Below the pieces are notes generated by a model. It saw only the letters and a list, made by a program, of their open reading frames with translations, ran no database searches and was not told the DNA's origin. From Clostridia bacterium (GTDB taxonomy: Bacteria; Bacillota; Clostridia; Oscillospirales; Acutalibacteraceae): a stretch of DNA of 57,868 nt. The stretch covers positions 1 to 57,868 of the forward strand of contig JAFQXU010000008.1 of NCBI GenBank assembly GCA_017406805.1, in the 5' to 3' direction. Shown piece by piece: positions 29,141 through 40,229 of the stretch (positions are counted from its first letter, which is position 1; the number at the start of each line of letters is the position of its first letter). The translations under genes were made by a program, and so were the position numbers.

Positions 29141-29998
29141 ATGGCATCTAAAAAAGGTGGTTTGGGCAAAGGTTTAGATATGATTTTTATGGAAAACAAC
29201 ACAGAAAACGAAAACGTACCCACAGTGCTGAAAATAAGTGAACTTGAAGCTAATAAAGCGCAACCTAGAACGATTTTTAACGACGAGCTTTTAAAAGAAC
29301 TTGCAGATTCTGTTTTAAAGCACGGAATAATTCAGCCGATTGTTGTAAAACCGCTTTCTTCCGGCAAATATAAAATAATTGCAGGTGAAAGAAGATTTAG
29401 AGCCGCTAAAATGGCTGGTTTAACGGAAGTTCCCGTTATAATTAAAGATATTAACGAAAAAGAAATCACCGAGCTTGCTTTGGTAGAGAATTTACAAAGA
29501 GAAAATTTGTCCGCTTTGGAAGAAGCAAAAGGCTATAAAAATTTGATGGAAAATTATGACCTTACGCAAGAAGAAGTGGCTAAATCCGTGGGGAAATCAC
29601 GGTCTTATGTGGCAAATACATTAAGGCTTCTTAATTTACCTAATTTTGTGATAGAAAAACTAGAATCAAACGAAATAACCGCAGGCCACGCCAGAGCGAT
29701 GCTATCCCTTTCCGGCGATGATATTGAAAGAGCACTGAAAACCACAATTTCGCAAGGCTTAAACGTCCGACAATTAGAGCAACTTGTTAAAAAAATGAAT
29801 TTTAAAGAACTCGAAAAGCCAAAATCTTTAAAGGTTATTAAAAAAGACACTTTTTTTAATAAGATAGAATCAGATCTTCATAAAAAGCTGAAAAGAAAGG
29901 TTAAAATCGTTTCCGGCAGAAGAAAAAAAGGCACAATTCAAATTGAATTTTTTGGCGAAGAAGACCTTTCTAATATCTACAATATTTTAATAAAATAG
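29141..29998 (+). CDS. parB: Chromosome-partitioning protein ParB (Spo0J)
   Basis: A CTP-dependent DNA clamp that loads at parS and slides on DNA, working with ParA. The CTPase motif GERRFRAAK (residues 82-90), the ENLQRENL box and the helix-turn-helix YDLTQEEVAKSVGKSRSYVA are present; the C-terminal dimerisation domain closes the 285 residues. Three parS sites lie within 3.6 kb upstream. AGGAG precedes the ATG. Confidence 0.97.
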   Translation: MASKKGGLGKGLDMIFMENNTENENVPTVLKISELEANKAQPRTIFNDELLKELADSVLKHGIIQPIVVKPLSSGKYKIIAGERRFRAAKMAGLTEVPVIIKDINEKEITELALVENLQRENLSALEEAKGYKNLMENYDLTQEEVAKSVGKSRSYVANTLRLLNLPNFVIEKLESNEITAGHARAMLSLSGDDIERALKTTISQGLNVRQLEQLVKKMNFKELEKPKSLKVIKKDTFFNKIESDLHKKLKRKVKIVSGRRKKGTIQIEFFGEEDLSNIYNILIK

Positions 29999-30008
29999 GA
30001 GGTTTTAA

Positions 30009-30488
30009 ATGATAGAAAAAAAGGTATCAAAATTAATAACTTTCTCATTAACTGCGGCGTTGCTGGTTTGGATATTCATAAACACTTATGCTGATGTTTG
30101 TGCGGCTGACAACAGGGGTTATGTAGTCAGTAATTTAAATAATTTTTTTAGCAGTGCCGGCCTTGGGTATAGGTTTGGAATTGATGATTTTGTGGCAGCT
30201 ATTCGCTTTTTAGAGTATTTTGCTTTAGGAATACTTGTTAGCATTATTTTTAGGTTTTATCACAAAAACATTTTAAAATTTTGGACTCAGCCACTTTTTG
30301 TGGGGCTTTTGGTGCCTGTTTGTGAAGGTTATTATAAGTTTTTAAAAGGTGCTTTCCCGCTTGTTTCAATTATTGTTGTTTCGTTTGTGTCCTTTATTTT
30401 GGGCATGGTATTGTGCATTTTAATTACATCATTTAAAAGAGATAGGCGCAGCAATTTATATAATTCAAGAAAATATAGAAGAAGGTAA
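30009..30488 (+). CDS. VanZ-like integral membrane protein
   Basis: A 159-residue protein with about four membrane helices and a basic C-terminal tail ([17 protein letters not shown]). The [14 protein letters not shown] segment and the following [15 protein letters not shown] resemble the VanZ/teicoplanin-resistance-like family, which has many members of unknown role. It is ten bases after parB and five bases before serS, so it is probably co-transcribed. The assignment is tentative. Confidence 0.6.
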   Translation: MIEKKVSKLITFSLTAALLVWIFINTYADVCAADNRGYVVSNLNNFFSSAGLGYRFGIDDFVAAIRFLEYFALGILVSIIFRFYHKNILKFWTQPLFVGLLVPVCEGYYKFLKGAFPLVSIIVVSFVSFILGMVLCILITSFKRDRRSNLYNSRKYRRR

Positions 30489-30493
30489 GATTT

Positions 30494-31765
30494 ATGCTTG
30501 ATATAAAAAGAATTAGAAATAATCCCGAAGAAATAAAAACAAAAATTAAAACCAGAAACACTAATTTAGATAGTGTTATTGATGAAGTGCTGAAACTTGA
30601 CGAAGTTCGTAGAAAATTGATTGCCGAAGCGGAATCGATGAAGGCCGAGCAAAACGGATATAATAAAAAGATTCCCGCTATGAAAAAAAACGGTGAAGAT
30701 ACCACGGAGATTATGAAAAATCTAAAAGAGCTTTCAAAGAATATTGCTGAGAAAAATAAGGAATTATCTGAGATTGAGAACAAACAAAGAGAGATTATTT
30801 TATATATCCCAAATGTCCCAAACGAAAGCGTGCCAATCGGAAAAGACGACACAGAAAATGTGGAAATACGCCGTTTTGGAGAGCCGAGAAAGTTTGATTT
30901 CGAGCCAAAACCGCATTGGGAAATTGGTAAAAATTTAGGTATTTTAGACCCCGAGCGTGCGGCAAAAGTAACTGGCGCAAGGTTCCATTTTTATAAAGGG
31001 TTTGGCGCAAAATTGGAGCGCGCGGTTATAAATTTCTTTTTAAATACTCATAGTGAAAATGGCTATACCGAGGTTTTGCCACCGCATATAGTAAATAGTG
31101 ATTCGCTTTATGGTACGGGACAATTTCCTAAATTTAAAGAAGATGTATTTAAGCTGGAAAACATTGATTATTACTTAATTCCTACTGCAGAAGTTCCGGT
31201 TACAAATTTTCACCGAGATGAAATTTTAGATGGCAGTAAATTGCCGATAAAATACTGCGCATATTCTGCGTGTTTTAGGTCGGAGGCCGGTTCTGCGGGT
31301 CGAGATACCCGTGGGCTTATCAGGCAGCATCAGTTTAATAAAGTTGAGCTTGTTAAGTTTGTAAAACCGGAAAATTCTTACGATGAATTGGAAAAATTAA
31401 CAAACGACGCAGAAAAATTGCTGCAACTTCTTAAAATTCCTTATAGAGTGGTATGTTTATCTACAGGCGATATTGGTTTTTGCTCTGCTAAAACGTATGA
31501 TATTGAAGTTTGGATGCCTTCTTATAATAGATATGTCGAAATTTCGTCTTGCTCGAATTTTGAGGATTACCAGGCCAGAAGGGCGCAAATTCGCTATAAA
31601 GATAACCCTAAAGATAAAGCAAAATTTGTTCATACGTTAAATGGCTCAGGACTAGCAGTTGGCAGAACTGTTGCTGCAATTTTGGAAAATTATCAAAACA
31701 AAGACGGCAGCATAACAGTTCCCGAAGTTTTGAAAAATTACCTTGGATCAGACATTATTAAATAA
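30494..31765 (+). CDS. serS: Seryl-tRNA synthetase
   Basis: A class II synthetase that charges tRNA-Ser. It has an N-terminal antiparallel coiled coil (about residues 25-105), class II motif 2 around [20 protein letters not shown], and motif 3 with [16 protein letters not shown]. At 423 residues it is complete. A terminator hairpin follows at 31803-31826. There is no T-box leader upstream because it is within an operon. Confidence 0.97.
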   Translation: MLDIKRIRNNPEEIKTKIKTRNTNLDSVIDEVLKLDEVRRKLIAEAESMKAEQNGYNKKIPAMKKNGEDTTEIMKNLKELSKNIAEKNKELSEIENKQREIILYIPNVPNESVPIGKDDTENVEIRRFGEPRKFDFEPKPHWEIGKNLGILDPERAAKVTGARFHFYKGFGAKLERAVINFFLNTHSENGYTEVLPPHIVNSDSLYGTGQFPKFKEDVFKLENIDYYLIPTAEVPVTNFHRDEILDGSKLPIKYCAYSACFRSEAGSAGRDTRGLIRQHQFNKVELVKFVKPENSYDELEKLTNDAEKLLQLLKIPYRVVCLSTGDIGFCSAKTYDIEVWMPSYNRYVEISSCSNFEDYQARRAQIRYKDNPKDKAKFVHTLNGSGLAVGRTVAAILENYQNKDGSITVPEVLKNYLGSDIIK

Positions 31766-31802
31766 AAAATATAAAAAATTTTTAAAAAATATTTTTTCTT
31801 AA

Positions 31803-31828
31803 AATCCCCATTTTTCGGGGATTTTTTG
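31803..31828 (+). terminator. Terminator after serS
   Basis: AATCCCC and GGGGATT form a stem around a short T-rich loop, followed by TTTTT, about 40 bases after the serS stop. Confidence 0.8.
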
Positions 31829-31879
31829 CATTTTAAAATAAAAAAACTGAAAAAAATTAAAAAAATTATAAAAAAAGAC

Positions 31880-31908
31880 TTGAAAAACGTTTTTAAATCA
31901 TCTAAAAT
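31880..31908 (+). promoter_or_regulatory. Promoter of the giant repeat protein
   Basis: TTGAAA (31880-31885), a 17-base spacer and TAAAAT (31903-31908), about 125 bases upstream of the start at 32034. Confidence 0.6.
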
Positions 31909-32033
31909 GTTCCTGAGTATAAAAAATACATATAAATAGTTCAAAATTTATGAAATTGCTACAAATTTATTCAAAAATAGTTACGTAGTGGTTCATTTTG
32001 TGTTATTAAAAGAAAATGGAAGGGGAAATCCGC

Positions 32034-35000
32034 ATGGTTAAGAAATCTCAAAGAATCTGGATAATATTTGCAGGGCTGTTTATCGCTCTGGTGGCGGCGT
32101 TTGCTGTGCCAAAAACGGAGAAAAAAGAAGTCTATGCGGCTGCTGACTTAACAATAAATAGTTTTAGCGATCTGGAAACGTTTCGTGATAATGTAAACAG
32201 CGGCACTAGTTATTCCGGAATGACTGTAGAATTAAATGCGGATATTTATGCACCAAATGATTACGACTGGATACCGATAGGTACGAGTAATTCTTATGCA
32301 TTTAGGGGTACTTTTAACGGTAAAAACCATGTAATTAGCAATTTACACATAAATGGATCTGCAAGTGGAATGGCTAGTTGTGATTATTTTGGTTTGTTTG
32401 GTTATATAAGGTATGATGCAGGAATAAACGATTTAACGGTTGAAAATATTGTATGTGAAGCTACCGGAAGATCATCCATGGTTTATGCCGGCGGTTTAGT
32501 GGGTTATGTTGTTGGCGCTAAGATAAATAATTGTCATGTTACTAAAAGTGGTAGTGGTAATTGCGTAATTAATATGATAAGTAATGCAAGTAGTGGTGGT
32601 ACTAATGCCGGCGGTTTGATTGGATATATAAGTGCTAATTTTCCTTATGCTTATGCTAATATTATTTCAAATTGTAGTTCGGAATGTCAAATTCAAGCAA
32701 CTAACCGTGGTCAAAATCTTGGTGGTTTAATTGGTACTATGTCATCGGATGCTAATATTAACATTAAAATTACTGATTGCTATTCTACCGGTGCGGTTAT
32801 CGGTTCAAGTGCAACCGGCTCCTGCATAGGCGGATTTGTGGGTCGCCCTCAAGGGGAAATTTACAGATGTTATTCCACAGGAAATGTTACCAGCGGCTGT
32901 AGCAGTGACGGTTATGTTAGAAATGGCGGCTTTAGTGGCGAGACTAACGGATGCTGTGATATAAAAAATTGTTATTCCACCGGAAATGTAGCTCAAACCG
33001 GTGGGAAACAACCCTGTTTAGGTGGATTTATTGCAAGTATATATAAAGGAGATCAAACTAGTTATACGCTGAATGTAAGCAATTGCTATTCCACGGGTAA
33101 TATAACTCTTGGTGGTACCATTTCAGGCGATAGATGTGTTGGTAGATTTTTAGGTGTAAGTACTAGTTACTATGATAAATATATAAATGAAGGTTCAAAC
33201 TGTTATTATTTATCTACCAGTTCACTTCCGAGTGGAATAAATTCAGGTAGAGGTACTTCAAAAACTGCGGCGCAGTTCGCCAGCGGCGAAGTAACATACC
33301 TTTTAAATGGTAGTGTTAGCGGTAGCATGCCGTGGTATCAACGTTTAGGCGGCAATTATTCTGATGATTTTCCGAATTTAGATAATAGTTCTTATAAAGT
33401 TTATCGTCATACCACATGCGGCGATGTAACAGTGACCGCTTTTTACAATAATAGTTCCTCTGAACGTAACCACAGTTTTAACAATGGTTTTTGTGAATAT
33501 TGTGATGCATATCAGTCGTGTTCGGGTTCAGGAACATCTGAAAGTCCGTACCAAATAACAAACGCAGGTCAGCTTTATTGGTTTGCGGCGGTGGTTAATG
33601 ATTATAATAAAAGTAAATGTCAGGGTTCGCCGAGTGCAAATTCAGCTGCATGTGCTAAATTAATGAACGATGTTACAATAAACACGGATCCAAGTTCATC
33701 AAGTGCTCGTCTTTGGAACCCTATTGGCCGCTATGCTGGCTCCGAAACTTATAAATTTACAGGAAGCTTTAATGGTAATAACCATAAAATTTCCGGTATG
33801 AAAATTAACATGAGTAACACCGCATGGACAAGCAGTTACACATATGCTGGATTTCTTGGTTATGCTTCTCCGGGAGGAGACGGAGTATATAATTTAACTA
33901 TAGACAATTCTAAAGTAAATGTTGTTACCACTTCAATGAATGCGATTGTAGGTATAATGTCAGGAACAGTTTTGGGCGGTAAAATAGAAAATTGTAAGGT
34001 TATGAACTCCACAGTTACTGTAAATGCAACCGGAAAAGGTAGTGCTGGTACATTTTCAGGGAAAAATAATGGTAGTAGTACGTATATAAATTGTAGTGTT
34101 GAAAACTGTATTGTTAATAGTACAAGTACTGTAGAATGTTATGTCGGTGGTTTTATAGGAGAATTGTATGGCGGAAGTTATACAGGTTGCCATGTATCAT
34201 GTTCGATAACTGCTACAAGTAATAGTGCTTCTACCACCGATTACCAAAGCGGTACGGGCGGTTTTGCAGGAAACGCAACAAACCCTACAAAAATAGAAAG
34301 TTGTTCCTCGTCCGGTGACGTAACTTTAAACAGTAAATACAAAGGAACCGTTGCAGGTTTCATAGGTTTTGTTCGTAATAATACGGGATCCGAGTTTAAA
34401 ATAAATAAATGCTGTGCATCAACAAAGGTTTATCACAATAGCACCGCTACCTCCGGTACTATTTACACGGGCGGTTTTGCTGGCGACAGCTGGTCGCAAA
34501 ACGGTAGTATTTCTTATTATAATTGTTGTGCTAATGGATACAGTTCAGATAATGGATATAATTCATATTGTGAAGTTAGCACAACCAGCAGCAATGTAAC
34601 AATCATATCAAGTTCTTTTGTGGCAAATTTTGGTTCCGGTGATATGGTAAGGTGTTATTGCAAAGGAAACTTAGCTATTACAGGATCGGGAACTAAGTAC
34701 TTAGGTAAATTTTGTGGTAGCGAAAGCGGCAATCATGTTTTTTCAAATTTTTATTCTTTAACCGGTAATACAATTGCATACCGCAGCAGTTCTTCGGGCA
34801 GTTATAGTTACACTTCGTACGTGGGCAGTAACTATGAAAACGGTACCGCAACAACTGAGGCGGAGTTTGCAGAAGGTAGCGTAACATGCTTGCTTAATGG
34901 CGGCACTGGTGGTTCTTATGCTAGCGGAGGAACAGTTTGGTTCCAGAATTTAAGTCCAACGACACCTACTGACCCTCACCCTGTTTTAGATGATACTCAC

Positions 35001-38000
35001 AAAAAAGTTTATACAGAATTAAGTTGTGGCGGCGGCACAAGATACTACACCAATGACTGTTCATATACTGATAGTCATACTTTTGAGAATGGTTTCTGTA
35101 CAAGCTGCGGAAAATATCAGGGTTGCGCAGGTGAAGGAACGAGTGATTCGCCGTATCAAATCAGCAACGCAGGGCAGCTTTATTGGTTTGCTTGTTTGAT
35201 AAATCGTGATACAAACAGTAAATGCATTATGTATCCCGGATATAATACTAGTTCATGTGGAAAATTGACAACAAACATAACAATCCCAGCAAAAGATCCG
35301 TCAAGTAATACAGACCTTCTCTGGACCCCAATAGGTGCAACTAATTCCGTTTATTATTTCAAAGGCACATTTGACGGTAATAATAAAACAATTTCCGGTA
35401 TGAACGTGAACATAACCGGTGCTACAAGTTCGACTTATGCAGGATTTTGTGGGTTTATGAGTGGTGCTACAATTAAGAATGTTGGGCTAATAAATTCCAG
35501 CGTAAATGTAAGCGGTTCAAATGATATTTTTGTCGGCAGTTTAACTGGAGTTTTAGGATCAAATAGCACTATAATTAACAGTTATTCCACGGCAACAGTT
35601 ACTGCAGCATGTACAAGTTCAAACATTGTTTATGCCGGTGGTTTGGTAGGATTACAAAATATGAGTACTTCCAATATAAACAGCACTTATGCCATAGGTG
35701 ATGTAACAGTTTCCGGTTCTGGAACCTTATATGCCGGAAGATTGGTAGGCAATTATACAGCCGGTACAGTAACGAATTCGTATTGCTTAAGTACGTCTGT
35801 AGTTACTGGCGCAACGCCTACAATTGTTTCCGGTGTTACGGAAAAAACCCCTGCTGAGTTTGCCAGTGGTGAAGTAACATGCTGGCTTAATGGTGGTAAT
35901 GGTACCAGTAAATCCAGTGGCGGCACACCATGGTATCAATCGATAGATAATGGTATGTCTCCGGATGCATATCCTCTTCTCGATAGTTCGCGCGGCAGAG
36001 TTTATGTAAGTACACCTTGTGGACAATCTAGCCCGGAATACAGTAACTACAATCGTGGTTCAGCCACTACGCACAGTTTTAATTCTAGTGGTTTCTGTAC
36101 AAAATGCGGTGCATATCAGCCTTGCACAGGCGCAGGAACGAGCGCTTCGCCGTATCAAATCGGCAACGCAGGTCAGCTTTATTGGTTTGCGTGTGTTGTA
36201 AATGATGATCATCTTAACTGCGAAGACTACTACGCAACTAATAGCAGAAAAACAAACGCATACGGCACATTAACAGCTAACATTACAATACCTTCGGAGC
36301 GTCTGTGGAAACCGATTGGTAAATCTGACAACAGTTCTGATTATTATGCGGGTACATTCGACGGTAATAATAAAACAATTTCTAATGTAAAAATAAACAT
36401 AACCGGTGCAACAGGCCAAGTATATGCCGGATTTTTTGGCTATGCACGGAATGGTACAATTAAAAATTTAGGTATAAACAATGTTGATATTAATATTGAT
36501 GGTGGTAACCGCAATTATGTCGGTGGTTTGGTAGGTTATTCTTGGTCTACCGTAAGTGGATGTCACGTTACAGGAAATATTAATATCCATAACAATGGCA
36601 CTACTGGTTATTATTATTATTATGGCGGTTTATTTGGCGCGAAGGGCAGCAGTGTAAGTGATTGTTATGTAGATGCAAATATTGTTGTAGATTTCACCGC
36701 TAGTAGCGATTCTTTTGCGGGCAGCTTGGTGGGACATAGTGATACCGGAAATATACACAGGTGCTACTCTAAAGGAACTATTTCGGCAAAATGCCGCTAT
36801 ACCGGTGGTTTAGTGGGTTATGCATATGGAACTACTTACATAAACAACTGTTATTCTATGGTGGATGTTACTTCCACATATACAGCAAAATCAACTTATA
36901 CCGGTGGGCTTGTGGGTTATTTAAATCTTAGTAATGCCACTGATGTAATGTCTAACAGTTACGCCATAGGAGATGTATCAGTCAGCAGCTCTACAAAATA
37001 TGTTGGGCGTTTAGTAGGTTACAAAAGCAGAGGTGACGTAACTAACTGTTACTACCTTTCTACCTCTGCACTTCCTAGTGGTACTGTTTGCAACGAAGGT
37101 ACCTCAAAAACTTCGGCGCAGTTTGCAAGTGGCGAAGGAACTTACTTACTTAACCAAGGTCAAGGTATTGCTTGGTATCAGTCATTGGATAATAATTTAA
37201 GTCCGCACGATTCTTACCCGCTTCTCGATAGCGCAAGGGGAATGGTTTACAAAGGTTGTACGCCGAGCGCTTCTTCAACAAGTGATGTCTATTACAGCAA
37301 CAGCCCCGATACCACGCATACGTTCGACAACGGCTTCTGTATTTACTGCGGCGCATATCAGGCATGCACAGGCGAAGGAAACAGCGTTTCGCCGTATCAA
37401 ATTGGCAACGCAGGTCAGCTTTATTGGTTTGCGGCAGTGGTAAATAATAATTTAGATAAGTGTGCAAATTTAACATCTACACCGCTTGCCAGAAAAATTA
37501 ACGCATATGGTAAATTAACAAATGATATTATAATAAATGAAGATATTTCCAGCGCAAGCGCTCGCCTTTGGACGCCAATTGGTATAAATAACAGCACGTC
37601 AAACTATTATACAGGAACATTTGATGGTGATGGCCACACAATTTCCGGCATGAAAGTAAATATAACAAGTGGAGCCGCAAATGATATTTATGCCGGCCTT
37701 TTTGGGTGTGCTAATGCCGGTTCAGTTATAAAAAATGTTGGCTTAATAAACTCCGATGTAACCGTAAACGGTTCACAATACGTTTATGCCGGAGGAATTG
37801 CTGGGTACCAATATGGAAGTATATATGATAGCTATGCTATATGCGATGTAACTGCAACCGGTAATTACAATATTTATGCCGGTGGCTTGGTTGGGCAAAA
37901 ATCTGCCGGCGCCATACGAAGGAGCTATGCGTCAGGTGCAGTCAATGTTACAAACACAAGAAATTCAAGCTTTAGTATTTATGCCGGTGGCCTTATTGGA

Positions 38001-40178
38001 TGGCAAGCTAGTTCTGGTACAATAACCGACAGCTATGCAACAGGCGCAGTTAGTACTACAGCTATAGGCCCCGTTCGTATTGGTGGCTTGGTTGGATATC
38101 AATATGACTCTATAAGTAACAGCTATGCAACAGGCGATATATCAGTTTCTACTTCGGGCAACAAATATGCCGGAAAATTGGTAGGTTTCCAATACTCCGG
38201 AAAGACAGTAACAAATTCTTACTACCTGAGCAGTAGCACCATAACAAATGAAGGCACGGGTACTATGACTGATTGCACCGGAACTATCGGCGACACTGAA
38301 AAAACCACAGCTGAGTTTGCCAGCGGTGAAGTTACTTGTAGGCTTAATAATACATCAGGTACAGATCCGGTAAGCGGCGGCACAACGTGGTATCAAACGC
38401 TTGGAATAGATGATTACCCACTTCTTGACAGTACAAATGAAAAAGTTTACTGCGGATACAGGTGTAAGAGCTCTACATTGGAATATACCAATTACAGCGA
38501 AAACCCGCTTCGCCCGACCGCTAACCAAAATCATGATTTTGAAGATAACAACGGCTTCTGTTCATACTGCGATATATATGAAGCGCCGTCAAGCGGTACG
38601 GGTACTTCGGGAAGTCCATATCAAATAACAAACGCAGGTCAGCTTTACTGGTTTGCGGCGGTTGTAAATAACGAATTGGATAAATGTGATGACGCACCCG
38701 CCGAGCGCAACACATCAGCATGCGCTAAGTTAATGTCTAACATAACAATAAATGATAATATATATTTTGAAATCGCCCGCCTTTGGACACCAATTGGTAT
38801 AGATGGTAGCAGTTCAAACTACTATACAGGAACATTTGATGGTGATGGCTACACAATTTCCGGTATGAAAGTAAACATCACAGGCGCCACAAGCAATATT
38901 TACGCAGGGCTTTTCGGGTATGTTTATGGTTCAAGTGGAAAAATTCAAAACGTTGGCATTATAAACTCCAGTGTAAATGCAAGTGGTCCAAACACTGTTT
39001 GTGCCAGTGGTTTGGTGGCTGGGTACCTCGACAGCTCAAGAATAACAAACTGCTATGCCACAGGAGATGTAACTGCTACAGGTACAGGCTCAGGCTTTGT
39101 TTATGCCGGTGGTTTGGTTGGATGGAACATTCAAACAAGCGTTATAACAGGCAGCTACGCCACGGGAAATGTAACTGCCATAAATCGTTATAATAGTACT
39201 TATGCCGGCGGTTTGGCCGGATATAATAACAGTGCTACAATAACGAGCAGTTACGCCACAGGAGATGTAACTGTCACATGTACAAGTACAGGTACAGGGA
39301 ATAATTATACTGGAGGTTTGGCTGGGTATTGCTACTCCACCACAATAACGAACAGTTACGCCACAGGAGACGTAAGCGTCACACATGATGGCACGGGTAA
39401 TGTTATGGCCGGTGGTTTGATTGGGTGTCAAAACGCTAACAGCTCGGCATACAATGGCTACTCAATTAGTAATATAATAGTTAGCGGCAGTGGCACAGGT
39501 GCAAAATATGTAGGTAAAGTAATAGGTCAGCATTCAGGCACAGCAACGAACCTATACTACCTAAGCACCAGCACAATAACAAACAACACTACAGCGGGAA
39601 CTTACACTGACAATACGTCAACCCTCAGCGGTGCAACTTCTAAAACTGCCACTGAATTTAGCAACTTCGCAGTTAAAGACTTACTGCAAACTTATGTGGA
39701 CGCAAATACAACTGCATCTAACCCGTTGTCCTCTTGGGTGCAGGCTGTGGATAAACCGGAATTTAGCTGGGATGATCACGAACTTTCCACAACTATTTCT
39801 TGGGGTAACATGACCTTTGCTTACGACCCGGAAGAAGGCACATGGTCACTCCCCGAAGGTGATGAAGGTGAAAATATAGTAACTTTTGTAAATGGTTCAA
39901 ATGGTGCAAAACTTAGGTATAATGCCGTTTTTGATATAGCAACAGGCTTAAGCGGTATAACCGGAGGAATAGCGCATTCTGCCGGTGATGTTACATACCA
40001 AGGCTCCACATGGCCAATGGTTAACTCTGCGCAGATGGTTGTAAGCTCAGATCCTAATACAGATAGAAGAAACACGACGCTTACACTCAGCGGAACGCCG
40101 AGCGGAGGAAATTTTGACAGAACCACTCCTGAAAGCCCGATGGAAATCGGCGTTATAGTCATGACAATCAGCGGTTAA
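32034..40178 (+). CDS. Giant secreted GLUG-repeat surface protein
   Basis: A 2,714-residue protein. A signal sequence (residues 1-38, ending YAAADLT) is followed by a first repeat region and five long modules. Each module opens with a Cys-x-x-Cys knuckle (GFCEYC, GFCTSC, GFCTKC, GFCIYC, GFCSYC), continues with the recurrent SPYQI-NAGQLYWFA box and many GLUG-type repeats of the form AGGLVGY, with SYATGDV-like strands, and ends near W-Y-Q and Y-P-L-L-D motifs. GLUG repeats form a beta-solenoid seen in bacterial adhesins and cleaved surface proteins. The last 200 residues (from WGNMTFAYD) form a beta-rich domain. No LPxTG-type sorting signal is present, so it is secreted or loosely held. I use the ATG at 32034 because AAGGGGA lies before it; an upstream ATG at 32016 overlaps that site. 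Confidence 0.9.
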   Translation: MVKKSQRIWIIFAGLFIALVAAFAVPKTEKKEVYAAADLTINSFSDLETFRDNVNSGTSYSGMTVELNADIYAPNDYDWIPIGTSNSYAFRGTFNGKNHVISNLHINGSASGMASCDYFGLFGYIRYDAGINDLTVENIVCEATGRSSMVYAGGLVGYVVGAKINNCHVTKSGSGNCVINMISNASSGGTNAGGLIGYISANFPYAYANIISNCSSECQIQATNRGQNLGGLIGTMSSDANINIKITDCYSTGAVIGSSATGSCIGGFVGRPQGEIYRCYSTGNVTSGCSSDGYVRNGGFSGETNGCCDIKNCYSTGNVAQTGGKQPCLGGFIASIYKGDQTSYTLNVSNCYSTGNITLGGTISGDRCVGRFLGVSTSYYDKYINEGSNCYYLSTSSLPSGINSGRGTSKTAAQFASGEVTYLLNGSVSGSMPWYQRLGGNYSDDFPNLDNSSYKVYRHTTCGDVTVTAFYNNSSSERNHSFNNGFCEYCDAYQSCSGSGTSESPYQITNAGQLYWFAAVVNDYNKSKCQGSPSANSAACAKLMNDVTINTDPSSSSARLWNPIGRYAGSETYKFTGSFNGNNHKISGMKINMSNTAWTSSYTYAGFLGYASPGGDGVYNLTIDNSKVNVVTTSMNAIVGIMSGTVLGGKIENCKVMNSTVTVNATGKGSAGTFSGKNNGSSTYINCSVENCIVNSTSTVECYVGGFIGELYGGSYTGCHVSCSITATSNSASTTDYQSGTGGFAGNATNPTKIESCSSSGDVTLNSKYKGTVAGFIGFVRNNTGSEFKINKCCASTKVYHNSTATSGTIYTGGFAGDSWSQNGSISYYNCCANGYSSDNGYNSYCEVSTTSSNVTIISSSFVANFGSGDMVRCYCKGNLAITGSGTKYLGKFCGSESGNHVFSNFYSLTGNTIAYRSSSSGSYSYTSYVGSNYENGTATTEAEFAEGSVTCLLNGGTGGSYASGGTVWFQNLSPTTPTDPHPVLDDTHKKVYTELSCGGGTRYYTNDCSYTDSHTFENGFCTSCGKYQGCAGEGTSDSPYQISNAGQLYWFACLINRDTNSKCIMYPGYNTSSCGKLTTNITIPAKDPSSNTDLLWTPIGATNSVYYFKGTFDGNNKTISGMNVNITGATSSTYAGFCGFMSGATIKNVGLINSSVNVSGSNDIFVGSLTGVLGSNSTIINSYSTATVTAACTSSNIVYAGGLVGLQNMSTSNINSTYAIGDVTVSGSGTLYAGRLVGNYTAGTVTNSYCLSTSVVTGATPTIVSGVTEKTPAEFASGEVTCWLNGGNGTSKSSGGTPWYQSIDNGMSPDAYPLLDSSRGRVYVSTPCGQSSPEYSNYNRGSATTHSFNSSGFCTKCGAYQPCTGAGTSASPYQIGNAGQLYWFACVVNDDHLNCEDYYATNSRKTNAYGTLTANITIPSERLWKPIGKSDNSSDYYAGTFDGNNKTISNVKINITGATGQVYAGFFGYARNGTIKNLGINNVDINIDGGNRNYVGGLVGYSWSTVSGCHVTGNINIHNNGTTGYYYYYGGLFGAKGSSVSDCYVDANIVVDFTASSDSFAGSLVGHSDTGNIHRCYSKGTISAKCRYTGGLVGYAYGTTYINNCYSMVDVTSTYTAKSTYTGGLVGYLNLSNATDVMSNSYAIGDVSVSSSTKYVGRLVGYKSRGDVTNCYYLSTSALPSGTVCNEGTSKTSAQFASGEGTYLLNQGQGIAWYQSLDNNLSPHDSYPLLDSARGMVYKGCTPSASSTSDVYYSNSPDTTHTFDNGFCIYCGAYQACTGEGNSVSPYQIGNAGQLYWFAAVVNNNLDKCANLTSTPLARKINAYGKLTNDIIINEDISSASARLWTPIGINNSTSNYYTGTFDGDGHTISGMKVNITSGAANDIYAGLFGCANAGSVIKNVGLINSDVTVNGSQYVYAGGIAGYQYGSIYDSYAICDVTATGNYNIYAGGLVGQKSAGAIRRSYASGAVNVTNTRNSSFSIYAGGLIGWQASSGTITDSYATGAVSTTAIGPVRIGGLVGYQYDSISNSYATGDISVSTSGNKYAGKLVGFQYSGKTVTNSYYLSSSTITNEGTGTMTDCTGTIGDTEKTTAEFASGEVTCRLNNTSGTDPVSGGTTWYQTLGIDDYPLLDSTNEKVYCGYRCKSSTLEYTNYSENPLRPTANQNHDFEDNNGFCSYCDIYEAPSSGTGTSGSPYQITNAGQLYWFAAVVNNELDKCDDAPAERNTSACAKLMSNITINDNIYFEIARLWTPIGIDGSSSNYYTGTFDGDGYTISGMKVNITGATSNIYAGLFGYVYGSSGKIQNVGIINSSVNASGPNTVCASGLVAGYLDSSRITNCYATGDVTATGTGSGFVYAGGLVGWNIQTSVITGSYATGNVTAINRYNSTYAGGLAGYNNSATITSSYATGDVTVTCTSTGTGNNYTGGLAGYCYSTTITNSYATGDVSVTHDGTGNVMAGGLIGCQNANSSAYNGYSISNIIVSGSGTGAKYVGKVIGQHSGTATNLYYLSTSTITNNTTAGTYTDNTSTLSGATSKTATEFSNFAVKDLLQTYVDANTTASNPLSSWVQAVDKPEFSWDDHELSTTISWGNMTFAYDPEEGTWSLPEGDEGENIVTFVNGSNGAKLRYNAVFDIATGLSGITGGIAHSAGDVTYQGSTWPMVNSAQMVVSSDPNTDRRNTTLTLSGTPSGGNFDRTTPESPMEIGVIVMTISG
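33480..39800 (+). repeat. Five tandem modules in the giant surface protein
   Basis: The GQLYW box recurs at about 33569, 35172, 36173, 37412 and 38637, and each is preceded by a GFCxxC knuckle. Module lengths range from about 1.0 to 1.6 kb. The modules are diverged at DNA level (many silent changes) but keep the same order of motifs. Confidence 0.85.
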
Positions 40179-40198
40179 TAGATAAAACACAGCAAAAG

Positions 40199-40229
40199 AA
40201 AAAGCGGATTAATTTTCCGCTTTTTTTAT
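40199..40229 (+). terminator. Terminator between the convergent 32034 and 40226 genes
   Basis: AAAAGCGGA and TCCGCTTTT form a stem with A and T runs on both sides; it can serve both genes. Confidence 0.8.

Noticed and set aside
39747..39755. TGTGGATAA, a DnaA box complement
   Set aside because: Isolated within the giant surface-protein gene, far from the origin.
33480..39800. Regular repeats that could suggest a CRISPR array
   Set aside because: The repeats are coding, of protein level, with variable spacing over 1 kb; no short identical repeats with unique spacers are present anywhere in the window.
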